A stretch of DNA of 64,000 bases from positions 186,001-250,000 of the forward strand of contig NZ_JAXMIH010000010.1 of assembly GCF_034366625.1 (NCBI RefSeq), written 5' to 3'. The position numbers and the translations under genes were made by a program. Below are positions 61,116 through 64,000 of this stretch, piece by piece (the first letter of the stretch is position 1; each line of letters opens with the position of its first letter). The stretch comes from Prosthecobacter sp. (GTDB taxonomy: Bacteria; Verrucomicrobiota; Verrucomicrobiia; Verrucomicrobiales; Verrucomicrobiaceae). The notes below the pieces were generated by a model. It saw only the letters and a list, made by a program, of their open reading frames with translations. It was not told the origin of the DNA and did not search any database.

Positions 61116-61553
61116 ATGGGACTCCTCGATTCACTCGCCAAAAACGCGCTGGGCGGCATGCTCGGCGGTGCCTCCAAACAAGATCCGGCCACGATGCTTT
61201 CCGGCCTTCTCAACGACGCAGGCGGCCTGCAAGGACTGATGGGGCAGTTTCAAAAGGCCGGTTTTGGTGATCAATTCGCCTCGTGGGTCTCCGCAGGCGC
61301 GAATCAGCCCATCGAAGCGGAACAACTGCAAAAGGCTGTGGGTGCGGATGAGATTCAGCGGCTCGCCAGCAAGGTGGGCATGCAGACCCACACCGTGCTG
61401 CCGCTGCTCGCGCAGTTCCTGCCACAGGTGATCGACAAGCTCACTCCCAAGGGCCAGATCGACGACAATCTCCCCAGCGGCAGCCAGATTCAAAGTGCGT
61501 TGACCAGCGTGATCAGCAGCAGTTTCAGCGGATTGTTTGGCGGTAAACGCTGA
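61116..61553 (+). CDS. YidB/DUF937 family protein
   Basis: A 145-residue protein from the ATG at 61116 (GLLDSLAKNALGGMLGG). It shows the DUF937 pattern of a Gly-rich N-terminus, GLMGQFQKAGFGDQFASWVSAGANQPI and a helical C-terminal half (QIQRLASKVGMQTHTVLPLLAQFLP). Function unknown; related proteins are small cytoplasmic proteins. Divergent from htpG. Confidence 0.88.
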   Translation: MGLLDSLAKNALGGMLGGASKQDPATMLSGLLNDAGGLQGLMGQFQKAGFGDQFASWVSAGANQPIEAEQLQKAVGADEIQRLASKVGMQTHTVLPLLAQFLPQVIDKLTPKGQIDDNLPSGSQIQSALTSVISSSFSGLFGGKR

Positions 61554-61689
61554 GAGCCACAGGACGACGATGGCTGCCAGGGGCACAAACAAGCCCGGCC
61601 GGCGCCTTGAAAGTCAAGAGTGCCTTTGTGGTTGCCACGGGCGGGGGAGTTTGTAGTATCGGGGCGTCCGTTGACACACTCCTCCCGAC

Positions 61690-62238
61690 ATGGCCAAACG
61701 CACCACCTCCAAACCAGCCTCTCCCGCCGCCTCCGCACCTTCTTGCGCCTACGATCTGAAACAGATACGCGAGATCGTCGGACTGATGGCCGAGAACAAC
61801 CTGACCTATTTCCACAGCGAGCAAAAGGACGCCAAACTTGAGCTGCGCCGTGGTTCTGACCTGGAGTCCGTCAAGGAGCTGCTCAAATGCATGCCCGTGG
61901 CCTCCGCCGCTCCTGTTTCCATGTCTGCTCCTGCAGCCCCTGCCCTTGCTGCAGTTCCTGCCGCCAGCATTGCGGCACCTGCAGCCGGCTCCGATCCCGT
62001 CGGTCCCACCATCAATTCCCCCATGGTCGGCACCTTCTACCGCTGCGCCGCCCCAGGTGAAAAGTCCTTCGCCAACATTGGCGACATCGTGGACGAAAAC
62101 AGTAACGTCTGCATCATCGAGGCCATGAAGGTTATGAACGAGATCAAGGCCGAAGCCCGCGGCACCATTGCCCGCGTCCTCGTGGAAGATGGCAAACCCG
62201 TCCAATACGGTCAGCCTCTGTTTGAGTTGAAGGCATAG
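61690..62238 (+). CDS. accB: Acetyl-CoA carboxylase biotin carboxyl carrier protein
   Basis: A 182-residue BCCP. The N-terminal helical part ([20 protein letters not shown]) leads to an Ala/Pro-rich linker (about 80-105) and the C-terminal biotinyl domain with the biotin-accepting motif EAMKVMNEI. AccB carries carboxybiotin from AccC to the carboxyltransferase for malonyl-CoA synthesis. It is 95 bases upstream of accC, the usual pair, with a composite palindrome between. Confidence 0.97.
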   Translation: MAKRTTSKPASPAASAPSCAYDLKQIREIVGLMAENNLTYFHSEQKDAKLELRRGSDLESVKELLKCMPVASAAPVSMSAPAAPALAAVPAASIAAPAAGSDPVGPTINSPMVGTFYRCAAPGEKSFANIGDIVDENSNVCIIEAMKVMNEIKAEARGTIARVLVEDGKPVQYGQPLFELKA

Positions 62239-62330
62239 GGCAAAGGGCAAAGGGCGTAGAGTCCTGCCCACACCACCCATACCCGCATCACACTTTCTCC
62301 TTCGCTCTAAGCCCTCAGCCCTTCGCTTTT
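62236..62330. repeat. Composite palindrome between accB and accC, GGGCAAA type
   Basis: The left arm (62236-62261) has GGGCAAA in tandem, ending GCGTAGAG; the right arm (62304-62330) contains CTCTAAGCCCTCAGCCCTTCGC. The arms are imperfect reverse complements 42 bases apart. The left arm overlaps the accB stop, and the right arm ends three bases before the accC ATG, leaving little space for a normal ribosome-binding site. Confidence 0.7.
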
Positions 62331-62333
62331 CGC

Positions 62334-63695
<1,362 letters not shown>

Positions 63696-63708
63696 AGTCC
63701 TGAGATTG

Positions 63709-63730
63709 AAGCGGACCAGTTCGTCCGCTT
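63709..63730 (+). terminator. Rho-independent terminator after accC
   Basis: An 8-bp stem AAGCGGAC/GTCCGCTT with a CAGTTC loop is followed by TTTCC, 14 bases past the accC stop. It may also serve the convergent lepB gene. Confidence 0.8.
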
Positions 63731-63738
63731 TTCCATTG

Positions 63739-64000
63739 TTATCGAATCACGCCCCAGTTTCGACCCAGCGGAAAATAGCAGAACAAAGCCGGGCCGACGA
63801 GATTGCGTTCCGGCACCGTGCCCCAGTAGCGGCTGTCTGAGCTGTTGTAGCTGTTGTCGCCCATGGCCCAGTATTCACGTGCACCATCACGCGCGCTCAG
63901 TTCCCGCACTCTGCCGTCAGACAAAATGCCGAAGTTGCCGTAGCCTTTGTAGGGTTCTTCCATGGCACCCACACGCTTCATGCCGAATTCCTCGGCGGGC
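63739..64000 (-). CDS. lepB: Signal peptidase I, C-terminal part (runs off right edge)
   Basis: The frame is open to the right edge. The visible 87 residues contain the box E signature GDNSYNSSDSRYWGTVP and the following NLVGPALFCYFP, diagnostic of type I signal peptidase. The catalytic Ser and Lys lie outside the window. It cleaves signal peptides from exported proteins at the membrane. It converges on accC. Confidence 0.93.
   Translation of the reverse strand, partial: PAEEFGMKRVGAMEEPYKGYGNFGILSDGRVRELSARDGAREYWAMGDNSYNSSDSRYWGTVPERNLVGPALFCYFPLGRNWGVIR

Overview
The window looks like a chromosomal segment of a Verrucomicrobiota member, most likely Verrucomicrobiaceae or Prosthecobacter-like. 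This is inferred from gene content: secreted sulfatases, DUF1080 and PVC-type c-type cytochrome fusions, DUF4159, DUF6797, LamG proteins, a neutral-ceramidase-like protein, carboxynorspermidine decarboxylase, and GC-rich DNA. No rRNA is present. The only RNA gene is a tRNA-Leu(CAA). About 55 protein genes are supported, most of them housekeeping or secreted catabolic genes, with a few low-GC insertions and gene remnants.

Layout. The first 200 bases hold a 21-bp tandem repeat coding for heptads. 0.5-9 kb: a lipoprotein, TypA, an RDD/DUF4159 pair, tRNA-Leu, an nfeD-floA membrane-domain operon, a transglutaminase-like protein and a lipoprotein. 9-18.3 kb: two divergent sulfatases; the rightward one is followed by an acetylesterase-like SGNH protein and a ceramidase-like/LamG protein, then the potassium transporter Kup and an alpha/beta hydrolase. 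18.3-23.3 kb: an SNF2 helicase with its SWIM module in a separate overlapping frame, a ParA without ParB, and a radical SAM protein. 23.3-27.2 kb: a leftward thiL-tsaE-tsaB-SMP30 chain with 4-bp overlaps, and superoxide dismutase. 27.3-32.5 kb: a class III nucleotide cyclase, UvrC, DUF4126 and DUF2237. 32.5-38.6 kb: a patchy stretch with a PL6-type lyase, low-GC small genes, and altronate dehydratase next to a duplicated fragment of its own 3' end. 38.6-50.5 kb: an ABC exporter, a GcvH-like protein, a von Willebrand-type protein, a giant DUF1080/cytochrome fusion, NspC, a 2-keto-3-deoxygluconate-type kinase, a hydroxyacid dehydrogenase and a truncated kinase remnant. 50.5-57 kb: PagL-like deacylase, a serine hydrolase, a RAYT transposase flanked by its REP hairpins, a LamG protein and a DUF6797 cytochrome. 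57-64 kb: RuvA, an adenylate-forming ligase, HtpG, YidB, AccB-AccC and the end of signal peptidase I.

Functional threads. Sulfatases, the SGNH esterase, the PL6 lyase, SMP-30 lactonase, altronate dehydratase and the PfkB kinase fit breakdown of sulfated or uronic-acid polysaccharides toward 2-keto-3-deoxygluconate. TsaE/TsaB serve t6A tRNA modification, AccB/AccC fatty-acid initiation, and NfeD/FloA membrane organisation.

The most unusual signal is not a gene. At least eight intergenic sites carry composite palindromes whose arms are built from degenerate 6-9 bp direct repeats. Related repeats also appear inside coding sequence, at gene ends where they supply stop codons, and in a signal peptide. 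Separately, short GC-rich hairpins with GGA/TCC in the loop occur at the RAYT locus and in several other intergenic gaps.
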